64,000 bases of DNA from NCBI GenBank assembly GCA_006386115.1, contig VFIW01000136.1, forward strand, positions 1 through 64,000, in the 5' to 3' direction. The notes below the pieces were generated by a model. The model was not told the DNA's origin, did not search any database, and saw only the letters and a list, made by a program, of their open reading frames with translations. How positions within the stretch are numbered: position 1 is the first letter of the stretch; every line of letters starts with the position of its first letter. Made by a program: the position numbers and the translations under genes. Origin of the DNA: Globisporangium splendens (lineage: Eukaryota; Oomycota; Peronosporomycetes; Pythiales; Pythiaceae). This document shows positions 1 through 11,020 of this stretch, in pieces.

Positions 1-3000
1 CTTTCATCTCTATGCAGAGGCTTGTCAACGTGGTCAGCGCGACGGCGATGGTTGTACCAACACCAGGCAAAATGAAATCGTGTACCAAGGACTCATCATT
101 AATCGCAGCCTCAATTTTACCCTGAACTGTCGCAGCTTGTGATCGAGGGACCCAGAACTGCTTAGCTCCATCTTCATCCATGGAAGTTGTAGTGTCTGAT
201 TGAAGGGAGTGAGACCATGACTGCTTTGTCCCGAGTTCGCTAAAGCGCTCGATCACTTGATCTAGATTTATTCGCTCGCTGGGATCAAATTTGCACATCT
301 GATGCACCAAGTCCCGAACAATATTTGGTATCTCCGTAGACAATTCTGGTAGTCGCCCTTCGAGTACCTCGCTCAGCACAAAACAGTCATCTTGCTCCCC
401 CCAAGGCGGACCGCGGACACAAGCCTCTATGAGACACATCCCCAGCGAATACACGTCAGAGGCGGCTGATTTAGTATTACCGCTGGACTCAAGCAACTCT
501 GGAGCTTGCCATTGCAGCAGGTGTTGGGCATTGGCGTGGCCCAGTGCACCAACAGCGCTGCGAATATCGTCAAGACCAAAATCCGCGACCTTGACGGTAC
601 CATCCTCAGCGACCAACAAGTTGTTGCATCGAAGGCAGCCATGAAACACACCTTGGCTATGTAGAAATGCCAATCCTTGTGACGCTTGGTAAAACAGATC
701 ACAAATTTGAGCTTCGTAAGATGGGGGATCCAAGGTCGTCAATTTGCTCACAAATTGCATGAGATTCCCATGTTCGGCATAACCAGCCACCAAAAAAGCC
801 TGAGAGCCAACATGACAAGCCCCATGCAGCTTCAGAACATTCGAATGTTCTTCTAGTGCGAACCACTTGTCGACATCGGCAAGAAAGCACTGCTGCGCCG
901 CAGCTCCTCCCAGACCGTATATCAACAACACTTTGACAGCAACAGTGTTTGTCACCACAGAAGTGCTCGCGTTTGGTTGATTCCAAGTACCAACGTACAC
1001 AGATCCAAATGTGCCGTCGGCTTGGAGAATTTCATCGCTAACCTGGATTTCGTATCGCGGGATCAGCCATTTCGGAACACTCACGTCTGGGATGTTTAGC
1101 CGAGAAGAAAGCTTTTTGTATGCGTCCGAAACCAGTCGATCGTTGGGAGACTTGTCGAGCTCGTACTTGAGGAAAGTTAAGGCTTCCATTTGAGACGCGT
1201 GATCTGGCAGAATCTCCTGCACGTTTCGTGTTTCTTTGAGTTGATCCTGCATCTGCGCTTCTCTGATCTGCCAACATTCGAGCCACTTGCTGTTCCAGTC
1301 ATGTCGATCATTGCTAGGTAAGTTGGCAACTCTTCGCGCGAGCTCAAGCACTTTTCCATGGAGATTGTTCAACGTGCTCAGCACTTCTCGATTGCTAGCC
1401 ACACGGTAGAAAATATTCCTGGGCTCTGCGTTTCGCTTCAGAAAACCGACCAGCGCAGTGTGGAGCTCTTTGATCTCGACTGCATCCGTGTCTCGAGGCA
1501 CGTCAGTATTCTGGCACAGAGATGACACCACCCAAACAAATTCAGATACAATACGCATCGACAAGCCTTCATTCTCGCGCATGCGATGACACAGCATGAG
1601 GAGATTGTTTTGATATTCTTCGACAACTTGAGCCTCGCTGGCGGATGACACCGATCGCTGCCCACCACTCGCGCTGCTGTTCTCCCAGTCTTGACTTCCC
1701 GATAACACATTGCGCCTATCCGACGTTGCTCCTCTGCTCTCTTGATCTTGTCCAGGTGAGTTAAGGTTGAAACCAATCGCGAAGGCAAGCAATGCCAACA
1801 CGAATTCATGTTGTTTTCCCTTCGTAGTAGCGACCAATGCACCATGCGCTGGATCAAACAATGGTGACGCTTTGCTGTCGGGTACAACTGCTGCCAGAAG
1901 CTTAGCTCCACATTCACCACAGAAATTGCTGATGCCCGTGATTTTCCTGCAGGATGGGCACGCAATGGAGTTCGCTGGCTGTATCAAATACTCTTGCAGC
2001 GCCTTCGCCGTTGTGTTCACTTCATCTTCCTTGAGCTGTTCTTCGTCCGCCAGCTCTTTCAGCACCTCGATCGCACTTTCCAGACTCATGCGATCCTCTA
2101 TGTCATGCGCAGTCATTCCCTGAACGAACCGCCATTGTTTGTCTGTAAAACCTGTTTTTGGCCGCGGGTGTCCTTTTCTATCAGCCATTCGATTGATAAT
2201 CGTGTCGTCATCTATCATGCCGTAAGGCGCCTCTCCAGTCACAGCCTCGATAATGCTCATTCCAAATGAATAAGTATCCGATTCGGGGCTTGGATTCGCT
2301 TCCACGCCTTGGCCAAGCAAGCACTCGGGTGCTTTCCAGCGGGTGTTACTGGGCTGCTCTTTGACACTCTTGCCGACAGACAACGCCCGGATGAAGGCAT
2401 ACCCAAAATCACACAGCTTTGCTGTCAGACCAGGTCCGACCAACATATTGTTGCACTTGATGTCTCCATGAATGACCACTGGGGTCTGTGTGTGAAGATG
2501 CAAGAGACCTTGAGCCGCTTCGTAGAACAATCTCCACATCTGGTGCTTGTTGTCTTCGCTGCGCTCGAAAAATTGAGCGAAATTGCCTTCTGGTGCAAGT
2601 TCAGAGACGAAGAACAAGGGCTTGCCGACGTGGCATCCACCGTGCATCTTGATGATATGAGGATGGCTTAACTCATGCCAGACTTTTGTTTCTTTCAGAA
2701 ACGATGTCTGCGCATCAGGAGTGTCCAAGTAGAGACTCTTGACGGCCACGTCGGTCTTATCTGCTCCCCACTTTGCTTTGTGCACTTCACCAAACGAACC
2801 GCAGTCAAAGGGTTCATCGGCAAGCACGATGCCATCACGTCGGATATACCAACGTGGGACTTGTGGAATTGGTGGAAGCCCCATACGCATCGACACGCTC
2901 TGCAGCACTCTGGCCATCAAATCCGTGAATTCGTGGCTGTTCATCTTGCCGTCAATTTCAAACTTGATCTCTGTCAGTGCCTCCTCCAATGACTCTGCTG

Positions 3001-3493
3001 ACAACTCGGTCGCTACTTGAGAACTAGATGTGAGTTGCTCGAGAAGAGACCGCTGACTGGCGACGTCTTGCTCCCAATGCTGCTTCCAAGCGGTCATTTC
3101 GGGGGCGTTGGAGAGGTTGCTTGCCACAAAGAGCTCGTCAATCTCCTTGTGGAGCGCGCGCACACGTCCAACGATGATTCGATTCGACGCAAGCCTCTGC
3201 AGGAGCTTCTTGGTTGAGTACTTCTTCAAAAACGCAATGACATGACCCAGCGTGTTGGCGAACGAAGGAATCTTCCTGGCTCCATGAAGCTCGCTTAGGT
3301 GGCTCCGCAGGAACAGCAATCGCGTAGGCAGTCGTCGGCAGAGGAGCTCACTTTCCCTCATTTCGTGACACAGGTTGCTGATGATATCGAAGGCGTCTGA
3401 AACGTTGAGGTCCATCATACTCGGCACAAGGAATGCGTCGAGGCTAGTTTTGAGCTCACGGTCGCTCATCTTGCTTATGGTATTTTGCGCCAT
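1..3493 (-). CDS. Tandem TKL kinase / pseudokinase protein, cut by window edge
   Basis: One open frame of 1164 codons runs from an ATG at 3493 off the left edge; I translated it line by line and saw no stop. Module 1: helical N-terminus, kinase domain with a GSFGEV glycine loop, VAVK lysine (about residue 252), HGDIKCNN with catalytic Asp344, DFG at 362, and a zinc ribbon (C512xxC515, C525xxC528). Module 2: a second helical region, glycine loop near 830, lysine 854, but HGCLRCNN, so the catalytic Asp is Cys953, while DFG at 971 remains. From about residue 1105 a third module begins that resembles the N-terminus of the kinase at 37723-39399. The start is chosen because it aligns with the start of the paralogue at 8485-10044. 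Probably a signalling protein; substrates unknown. Kinase identity is secure; that a single protein is made is inferred from the open frame. Confidence 0.85.
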   Translation of the reverse strand, partial: MAQNTISKMSDRELKTSLDAFLVPSMMDLNVSDAFDIISNLCHEMRESELLCRRLPTRLLFLRSHLSELHGARKIPSFANTLGHVIAFLKKYSTKKLLQRLASNRIIVGRVRALHKEIDELFVASNLSNAPEMTAWKQHWEQDVASQRSLLEQLTSSSQVATELSAESLEEALTEIKFEIDGKMNSHEFTDLMARVLQSVSMRMGLPPIPQVPRWYIRRDGIVLADEPFDCGSFGEVHKAKWGADKTDVAVKSLYLDTPDAQTSFLKETKVWHELSHPHIIKMHGGCHVGKPLFFVSELAPEGNFAQFFERSEDNKHQMWRLFYEAAQGLLHLHTQTPVVIHGDIKCNNMLVGPGLTAKLCDFGYAFIRALSVGKSVKEQPSNTRWKAPECLLGQGVEANPSPESDTYSFGMSIIEAVTGEAPYGMIDDDTIINRMADRKGHPRPKTGFTDKQWRFVQGMTAHDIEDRMSLESAIEVLKELADEEQLKEDEVNTTAKALQEYLIQPANSIACPSCRKITGISNFCGECGAKLLAAVVPDSKASPLFDPAHGALVATTKGKQHEFVLALLAFAIGFNLNSPGQDQESRGATSDRRNVLSGSQDWENSSASGGQRSVSSASEAQVVEEYQNNLLMLCHRMRENEGLSMRIVSEFVWVVSSLCQNTDVPRDTDAVEIKELHTALVGFLKRNAEPRNIFYRVASNREVLSTLNNLHGKVLELARRVANLPSNDRHDWNSKWLECWQIREAQMQDQLKETRNVQEILPDHASQMEALTFLKYELDKSPNDRLVSDAYKKLSSRLNIPDVSVPKWLIPRYEIQVSDEILQADGTFGSVYVGTWNQPNASTSVVTNTVAVKVLLIYGLGGAAAQQCFLADVDKWFALEEHSNVLKLHGACHVGSQAFLVAGYAEHGNLMQFVSKLTTLDPPSYEAQICDLFYQASQGLAFLHSQGVFHGCLRCNNLLVAEDGTVKVADFGLDDIRSAVGALGHANAQHLLQWQAPELLESSGNTKSAASDVYSLGMCLIEACVRGPPWGEQDDCFVLSEVLEGRLPELSTEIPNIVRDLVHQMCKFDPSERINLDQVIERFSELGTKQSWSHSLQSDTTTSMDEDGAKQFWVPRSQAATVQGKIEAAINDESLVHDFILPGVGTTIAVALTTLTSLCIEMK

Positions 3494-3554
3494 TGCAAAC
3501 GTGGTATCCACTGGAAGATCTTGGCTTAGACGGCTGATCTGAGAGGGAGGACGG

Positions 3555-3570
3555 AGATTAGTAAATGAGC
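3555..3570 (-). promoter_or_regulatory. Possible oomycete initiator-type start site
   Basis: The minus strand reads GCTCATTTACTAATCT about 65 nt upstream of the tandem kinase ATG, close to the oomycete consensus GCTCATTYYNCAWTTT. The same bases could instead be a branch point before a pyrimidine tract and CAG at about 3540, i.e. the end of a 5' UTR intron. Confidence 0.4.
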
Positions 3571-4086
3571 CTTTCAGGTTTCGTAGAGGACAAACACAAA
3601 GCGATGCAGCGAGTGTCTCTCCTACAGAGTTGAGTGGAGCTAAATTGGGGAGACGGATGGAAGGCGCTGTTTGGGTTCATCAGGGCATTTAACGAGGAGA
3701 CAAGTCTTCCACCACATGGCAGTGAGCGTTGAATCACCTCGTCTGCCGTCCACACATGCGCATCAACCAGTTAATAAAATTGGTACCGAGAAGAGAGGGC
3801 AGCACTGACGCAAGGTGGAAATAAACCATGGCACGTTCAAGAGTTTGTTGGACGAAGATCGGGTCGTGATCGTAATCGAGACGACACATTAGAGAACCTG
3901 TCTTCTGCTGTTCTCCAAGAGCTGGATGCAGTGTGGCTTTTCGAGAATGCTGTGCACCCCAGCTCATACAGTACACGCAACAAACATGTCTTAATTTCGA
4001 TGCTTGGTCGTGTTCAGTAAGCTCTTCTATTGAACATGACAAGTTTCATTTTCCTGCAGCATTTTGTTATGATGTAGTTTCTTTAA
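3571..4086. other. Intergenic, no gene recognised
   Basis: Short overlapping open frames only, none with a recognisable domain. It separates the tandem kinase from the LINE fragment that starts at 4087. Confidence 0.5.
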
Positions 4087-4213
4087 AAGGTGAGGTATAA
4101 TTAGGTTCATCATCGTGACCTACAATATCCATTCTCCTACCTAATCTTCATTGCGAATTTCATACAGGAGTGTAAATGTGTCTATAGCCCGGATTGCACT
4201 AGATCACTTCTAA
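4087..4213 (-). mobile_element. LINE 3' end fragment, inverted
   Basis: About 125 bp are the reverse complement of the 3' end of the LINE block that follows (about 6665-6793), including the last codons, the 3' UTR and the terminal CCTCACCTT. It shares with that block the variant ATAATTAGG, where other copies in the window read ATATTTAGG, so the two are close relatives. Confidence 0.8.
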
Positions 4214-6799
4214 ATGTGGCCAGGCACTCCTGGCCCTCTATGGCTATTGTCAATCGGCTACACGACCTAGTGAAACAATTTGTCTGGGGCTCAAGGAATG
4301 GCAAGCCTGCGAAACCGTGGATGAAGGAAGAACAAGCTGAGCTCAAAAAAATAAATGGAGGCTTGTCAGTACCCAACATCAGAACTGAACTGATGACGAT
4401 GAGTGCCACAGCAGTCTCCAAATGGGCACTCACTACCTCTCACATCGATCAGGTCATCGGGGAAATCTTGCTGCACAACACAAGGGCTTCTTCGACGTAC
4501 ATCACGCCGATAGATGCAATTCCAAGGCGGCCACTCCAGCTTCGTGATAACATGTGGACAACTGGCGCAGCATTATGTGCGTCGCTCCGTTCTCGACCCT
4601 ATGAGCCCAGAGAACGTGATAATGTACGTTGGTGTTACGAGCACTTCAAGTCGACAATTGTGCAGACTCATTGGGACGGCGATGTGTTCCAGATCGACCT
4701 CAGCTCTAAAATGTCTGACAGGCTTCCAGGTATCATCGCTGAAGGACGAAAGCTACGTGGGACATTCTGTGCAGAATGGCTGCCATACATGACATCGACT
4801 GCAGATGGGTGGCTTCTTGATCCCAACGGCTCCCCTTACAAGCTTGCTCACTCATCATTATCAGTTGGAACAGCACAACTGGGAGACATACTTCGATGGG
4901 AGTGGATAAGACCAGGAGTGCTCAACTTCATCCCAACATGTGGAATCTCCGGATTCTCCCGGCCGTCTATTCGAGCGCTCGAGCGGTTATGTGCTACGTT
5001 GGTATCCAACTTCCCACAGCTTCTGTATCGACCGCAGCAAACAAATGTGCTTCGGCTGTACAACGGGCAACGTCATTATAACCACGAATGGCATCTGCAC
5101 ACCAGTGAAGCAACTCGGACCCACGTCGACACGACCCTAGTCAAAGCTACGCATACAGTTCACTCCGCAACGGACTGTGACGTCATGGCAACAATAGACT
5201 TGAACGGGCAGAAGGTGTCGTTCCATGCACATCCACGTTTCACAAGAATCGTGCAACTATGGGGTGGCAACGGACGATACAATACGACCAGATCTTTCTA
5301 TCGGCAACAAGTTGCAGCAACGAGAACACAAATTGGCAAAGATACTCGAGATGCAGCAGTCAACAAAGCTGTCCATACAGCAGGATCTCTGTGGCCAGGA
5401 ATGCAATTAATCCAATGGAGCGAATTACACAACATCCCAGGGATTACTGCTTATACAGCCCAGACTCTTCTCCGGCTGAAAGCCAACCGACTCTCCATGT
5501 GGAACTAGGAGAAAGCTGATCTATCCTGCTCGAATCCCGAATGTCCCCAAGTTGTCCAATCTTCTGTTCAACATCTATTCTGGGAGTGTCCGAAAGCCAA
5601 ACTGGTGTGGAACTACTTTTATGCGCTATTGGCGAAGATCGGAATCACTCCTGGTCACGACCCCGCAATCTGGATCTTCAGTCTGGATCTACCAGATACT
5701 CCAAGGCATGCATGGACCACGATCAAGAGACACATTATCGGACACAAGTTCTCCAATCAACATCTCCAAGATCACCTCTATCCCGTCGCACACATGCTGT
5801 GGCGATATATGAGCGCGTCGCTCATACAGACCGTTTGGTGTGCGCATCTGCGACGCATGGATTCGGATCCAATCGAATCGACTGCTGAGATGGCGATCAT
5901 GATGACCAGATTAGAGGCAGAAATGCGAAACCTCACACGACTCGCTGAAGCGCAAGCTGGAGGCTCGGACGGTCACACGTTTGCAGCAGTTCTCAAGGCA
6001 TATGTCGACTGCTTTCTCAGCCAAACCGACGCCATCCCCTTGACTCCAAATGATACTCGCGGCGTTTACCTGTTGTTTTTCGATGGTGGATAACGCGGCA
6101 ATCCAGGACCAGGAGGGACTGGATCCATTATCGTGCGTGTCCATAAGGACTCGCACACAGCCAGTTTAATTTGGACCGCCAGCATGGCGTATAGCAGGAA
6201 GGACACGATCAACAACTTTGCCGAGTACTGGGGTCTCATACATGGACTCCGAGAAGCCCAACGCAGTCACTTCGAACCGTTGTACATGATTGGAGACAGT
6301 GCACTCATTATCTCCCAACAGCGAATGCATCGGTCCCCTCGACAGCACCGATTGGCACGTTTATACCAGACAAGTCGACGACTCGCGGATTGCATCGACA
6401 TCCGGGGATGGTACCATCACTACCGTGCCTTCAACAAGATGGCGGACTCAGCCGCCAACCTAGCCATGGACACCAGAACCTCAACGCAGGTTCACTTCCC
6501 AACCCAACGAGCTGCTTTCAACAATCTCACCCAGGATCTTGACAACGACGTCATGCATTGGCTTATCCGAAGTTCGGAAGACCCAAGGTCATTGGACAAC
6601 ACAAGGCAGCCTCACATAGGACCAAGAGAACATGCCATCCTGGTCAAAGATTATTTAGCAGTTAGAAGTGATCTAGTGCAATCCGCGCTATAGACACATT
6701 TACACTCCTAGATGAATTTGTAATGAAGATTAGGTACGAGAATGAATATTGTAGGTCACGACGATGAACCTAATTATACCTCACCTTATAAAGATAAAG
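4214..6799 (+). mobile_element. LINE ORF2 C-terminal half with RNase H, decayed
   Basis: One frame, interrupted by TAG at 5506 and TAA at 6091, encodes the region after the reverse transcriptase core. A CCHC-type zf-RVT motif lies just after 5508 (C-x4-C-x12-H-x4-C), and a C-terminal RNase H domain starts at about 6070 with DGG-RGNPGPGG, a later NNFAEYWGL glutamate and GDSAL. The other copy at 52270-54117 has Tyr and Ser codons where this one has stops. The frame ends at 6693 and is followed by a 3' UTR and an AAAGATAAAG tail. The reverse transcriptase core is missing. Non-autonomous relic. Confidence 0.85.
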
Positions 6800-7727
6800 C
6801 TTTCTCCTAGTTCCACATGGAGAGTTGGTTGGCTTTCAGCCGGAGAAGAGTGTGAGCTGTATAAACAGTAATCCCTGGGATGTTGTGTAATTTGCTCCAC
6901 TGGATTAATTGCAGTCCTGGCCACAGAGATCCTGCTGTATGGACAGCTTTGTTGACTGCTGCATCTCGAGTATCTTGGCCAATTTGTGTCCTCGTTGCTG
7001 CAACTTGTTGCCGATAGAAAGATCTGGCCGTATTGTATCGTCCGTTGCCACCCCATAGTTGCACGAATCTTGTGAAACGTGGATGTGCATGGAACGACAC
7101 CTTCTGCCCGTTCAAGTCTCTTGTTGCCACGATGTCACAGTCCGTTGCGGAGTGAACTGTATGCGTAGCTTTGACTAGGGTCGTGTCGACGTGGGTCAGA
7201 GTTGCTTCACTGGTGTTCAGATGCCATTCGTGGTTATAATGACGTTGCCCGTTGTACAGCCGAAGCACATTTGTTTGCTGTGGTCGATACAGAAGCTGTG
7301 GGAAGTTTGATACCAACGTAGCACATAACCGCTCGAGCGCTCGAATAGACGGCCGGGAGAATCCGGAGATTCCACATGTTGGGATGAAGTTAAGCACTCC
7401 TGTTCTTATCCACTCCCATCGAAGTATGTCACCCAGTTGTGCTGTTCCAACTGATAATGATGAGTGAGCAAGCTTGTAAGGGGAGCCGTGGAATCAAGAA
7501 GCCACCCATCTGCAGTCGATGTCATGTATGGCAGCCATTCTGCACAGAATGTCCCACGTAGCTTTCGTCCTTCAGCGATGATACCTGGAGCCTGTCAGAC
7601 ATTTCAGAGCTGAGGTCGATCTGGAACACATCGCCGTCCCATTGAGTCTGCACAATTGTCGACTTGAAGTGCTCGTAACACCAACGTACATTATCACGTT
7701 CTCTGGGTTCATAGGGTCGAGAATGGA
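6800..7727 (-). mobile_element. LINE mid-ORF fragment, inverted copy
   Basis: The minus strand repeats the plus-strand block at about 4590-5514 with few differences, and shares the TAG that replaces a Tyr codon elsewhere. With 4087-6799 it forms a long inverted repeat arrangement. It has neither a 5' end nor a 3' tail of its own, so it is a rearranged piece and not a separate complete insertion. Confidence 0.8.
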
Positions 7728-8484
7728 GAGACGAACAAGATGCCAGAAAATTGGGAATTTTCTAACTTAGCTGACGAAAGTTCTCGACCATAATCACATG
7801 TGTCGTTTCGTGGGGAACGTTTACATTGTTGAACTCTCTCCGATCAATTAGTCAATTAGTCGCTTTGTGATCGGAGGACCTCCATCCGCTCAAACTTTGA
7901 AGAAGCTTCTCACAACTATTGTGAGAATATACTCACTAACTATTGTGAGAAGATCCTCACCAATTACTGTGGAAGATTTTTCACCTTGTTTTGTTGAGAA
8001 TTCATGTAAAATTCACTGATGAAAGGAAAAGGTATCTTACTTTGACACCATAGTTATTTATATGGTAATATTTCACATGGGGCAGATTTTATATTATGCT
8101 TGAAAGACGGGCAATTTTTATTTCCCAAATACAAACAGGATGTGATCATACCTTCCATTACTGTGTTCAGGCTTGTTTGCTTTGTCGTAGTGAGAAACCT
8201 TCACGAAGAGCGAGCTCGGCGGTCACTCTTTAAGTTCGCGACTTCCAGAGCTGGCTGATGGCTTTCTCACACCGTGTGAAAAAGCTGACAGCGAGCTGTG
8301 GGTATATGAGCCACACGGAGTCACCTGAATTTTCTAGCAGTGAAATTCTGGTGGGTTGCCTGTTGTTGGCACCTCAAGCCAAATTCACACTGCAACTACA
8401 TTATCTTTTGTTGTTGTATTTATGTTACAGTTTGTGTTGTCTGCATGTCCAAAAACCGAAGCATTTTCATTAAGTGGCTAGCTG
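7728..8484. other. Intergenic, AT-rich, no gene recognised
   Basis: No convincing coding frame. It contains the short palindromic repeat at 7907-7985 (listed separately) and the 3' flank of the kinase ending at 8485. Confidence 0.5.
7907..7985. repeat. Three degenerate palindromic units
   Basis: Units of about 23-25 nt built on CTCAC-AACTATTGTGAGAA occur three times, the third more diverged. The first contains the inverted pair TTCTCACAA / TTGTGAGAA around CTA. Confidence 0.6.
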
Positions 8485-10044
8485 TCATTTTGCTGTCGGA
8501 AGCTTAGCTCCACATTCACCACAGAAATTGCTGCTGCCCGTGATTTTCCTGCAGGCTGGACACACAATGGAATTCGCTGGCTGTATCGACTGTTCTTCGT
8601 CCGCCAGCTCTTTCAGCACCTCGATCGCATTCCTTAAACTCATGCGATCCTCTTTTTCAAACGCAGTCATTTTCTGAACGAGCTGCCACTGCCTGTCCGT
8701 GAAACCCGTTGCAGGTCGAGGATATCCTTCTCCAGACGCCACCTGGCTGATGATCGACTCGTCATCTGCCATGCCGTATGGCAGTTCGCCAATCACAGCC
8801 TCGATGATACTCATTCCAAACGCATAAGTATCCGATGCAGTGCTTGGATTCGCTTCCACGCCTTGTCCCAACAAACACTCCGGAGCTTTCCAGCGGACAG
8901 CACTCGGCTGTTCCTTGATACTCTTGCCGACTGACAGCGTCTTGATGTGGGCATACCCAAAATCACACAACTTCGCCGTTCCGTTTGAACCGACCAGCAT
9001 ATTGTTGCACTTGATGTCTCCATGAACAATTGTAGGGGTTCGTGTATGAAGATGCAAAAGTCCTTGAGCTGCTTGATGGAATAGTCTCCACATCTGACGC
9101 TTGTTCTCTCCGTTATCCTTGAAAAAGTCAGCAAAGTTGCCTCCTGATGCATACTCAGCGACGAAGAACAGGGGCTTGCCGACGTGGCACCCACCGTGCA
9201 TCTTGATGATGTTAGGGTGGGTTAGGATATACCAGACTTGAGTTTCGTTCAGAAACGATTGCTGCGCATCTGGAGTGTCCAAGTAGAGGCTCTTGACGGC
9301 CACGTCGGTCTTATCTGCTCCCCACTTTGCTTTGTGCACCTCTCCAAACGAACCGCAGTCAAAGGGTTCACCGGCAAGCACGATGTCATCACGTCGGATG
9401 TACCAAACTGGGACTTGAGGAGTTGGCTCACACCCCGCGCGCGCTTCGACACTCGCCAGCACTCTTGCCATCAGATTCTTGAAGTCGGGCTCGTTCATCC
9501 CGCCGTCGATTTCAAACTTGAGCTCCGTCAGCGCCTCCTCCAATGACCCTCCTACCAACTCAGTGGATACTTGGTGGCTCGAAGTGAGTTCTTCAAGAAG
9601 AGAGAGCTGGTTGGCAATATCTTGCCTCAAATACCTCAACCAATCGGACATCTCAGGCGCATGATCCAGTTTTGTCGCCCTGAACAACTCGCTGATATCT
9701 TCGTGGAGTGTGCGAACACGCTGCGTGATGATTCGATTCAACGCAATCCTCTGCAAGAGCTTCTTGGCTGAGTACTTCTTCAAAAACGCAATGACGTGAC
9801 CCAGCGTGTTGGCAAACGCAGGAACCTTTTTCGCTTCATGCAGCTCGCGCGGATGACTTCGCAGGAATGCTAGCCTGGTATCAAGCCGCCAACAAAGAAT
9901 CTCACTTTCTCTCATTTCGTGGCACAAGTTGCTGATGATATCGAAGGCGTCCGAGACGTTGAGATCCATCATACTTGGCAAAAGGGTCATGTCGAGGATG
10001 TCTTGAAGCTCTTTGTCGGTCTTGTTGGCGAAGTCTTCCGCCAT
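8485..10044 (-). CDS. TKL-type protein kinase with C-terminal zinc ribbon
   Basis: Complete intronless frame of 519 aa from ATG 10044. About the first 200 residues are predicted helical, with the recurring NLCHEMRESE and LKKYSAKKLLQR segments. The kinase domain follows with GSFGEVHKAKW, VAVK, HGDIKCNN (Asp343), DFG (361) and an APE-type segment, so it looks catalytically competent. The end is a zinc ribbon, CPAC...CGECGAKL. It is a single-module paralogue of module 1 of the gene at 1-3493 and is very similar throughout. A cytosolic serine/threonine kinase is expected from the family; the helical N-terminus may mediate assembly or membrane contact (inference). Confidence 0.92.
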   Translation of the reverse strand: MAEDFANKTDKELQDILDMTLLPSMMDLNVSDAFDIISNLCHEMRESEILCWRLDTRLAFLRSHPRELHEAKKVPAFANTLGHVIAFLKKYSAKKLLQRIALNRIITQRVRTLHEDISELFRATKLDHAPEMSDWLRYLRQDIANQLSLLEELTSSHQVSTELVGGSLEEALTELKFEIDGGMNEPDFKNLMARVLASVEARAGCEPTPQVPVWYIRRDDIVLAGEPFDCGSFGEVHKAKWGADKTDVAVKSLYLDTPDAQQSFLNETQVWYILTHPNIIKMHGGCHVGKPLFFVAEYASGGNFADFFKDNGENKRQMWRLFHQAAQGLLHLHTRTPTIVHGDIKCNNMLVGSNGTAKLCDFGYAHIKTLSVGKSIKEQPSAVRWKAPECLLGQGVEANPSTASDTYAFGMSIIEAVIGELPYGMADDESIISQVASGEGYPRPATGFTDRQWQLVQKMTAFEKEDRMSLRNAIEVLKELADEEQSIQPANSIVCPACRKITGSSNFCGECGAKLPTAK

Positions 10045-11020
10045 GTTGGATGATTGTCGCGGTTGGAGCGTCGAGTCTTGATCTCTTCAAATGATGCCGT
10101 CGCTTGAGTTGTGGTCTTGGGAAAAGGATGTGTTATGAAGCGCTTGTTTTCTGTGGTTGGAGATGTCCTGGAAAGAAAAAACGTGTGCAGTACGGTATGA
10201 AGAGAGAACATTCCGAGACCGACTGAGTTGTCTTGTTCCTTCGAGCTTTTTCGTGCTGATGGGAAGGAAATGGGGTCATCTCATGATTTTGAGAAGTGCG
10301 ACTCTGCAGGATTCAGTCGTCCCTCTCGTAGGAGTCGCCGTCTAAAACACATATTTCGTCACTTCATTGTGGTCCCTTTTATCTAAATTATCAGAAATTT
10401 GCTGAATTAGAACAGATAATCGTGTGTAAATTTAGGAGATGCGCTTTCTCATAATAAATGTTGCTCATCACATTGAGTTTCTCAATCCAATTCGTCGGTT
10501 TCTAACTTAACTCAGTAAACTTCCTGGATCGTTTTCACATTCTTATAAAACGACAAAAAAGCGAATGGTGCACCGCGGCTCCTAGGAAAGGGATGACTTT
10601 ACTCGAGTCTCCGAGATACACCTGATAGGATTCATCATTTATAAGAGTGCACTCATCTTTGAAGGATATGCATTCCCTTTATTGTGTCATCATTATCCCC
10701 ATTTCTTCACAGAATCTTATACATGATGCTACAAATTAAAGCAATGCAAGAGGTTTTACAGGAAGATCTCATCTCTCCTCTTCATGGGTTCACACAACAG
10801 CTGCGCTTGAGCTGTCGTGCTCTTTATACTTTTTTAGAAAGACTCACTGCGGGACGGATCACGCTTCATACGGTGAGTTTTCAAACAAACCAAAGGAAAG
10901 CCTGCAGCTCATTCCGCTTCTTTCCTCACACGTCCAAGGCACGACGGCGGTGGCGGTCGTTGGTGTCTTCGCTGCGACTCGACTCGAATCGTCTCGACCT
11001 CCTCCAGGTGTTTGTCCCCG
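10045..11020. other. Intergenic region between divergent kinase genes
   Basis: Holds the upstream regions of the minus-strand kinase (ATG 10044) and the plus-strand kinase copy (ATG 11021). Open frames here lack recognisable domains. I see no repeat or RNA gene. Confidence 0.5.

Noticed and set aside
4087..7727. Inverted LINE blocks as classical twin priming
   Set aside because: Both the plus block and the left flank contain the 3' end, which simple twin priming does not produce.
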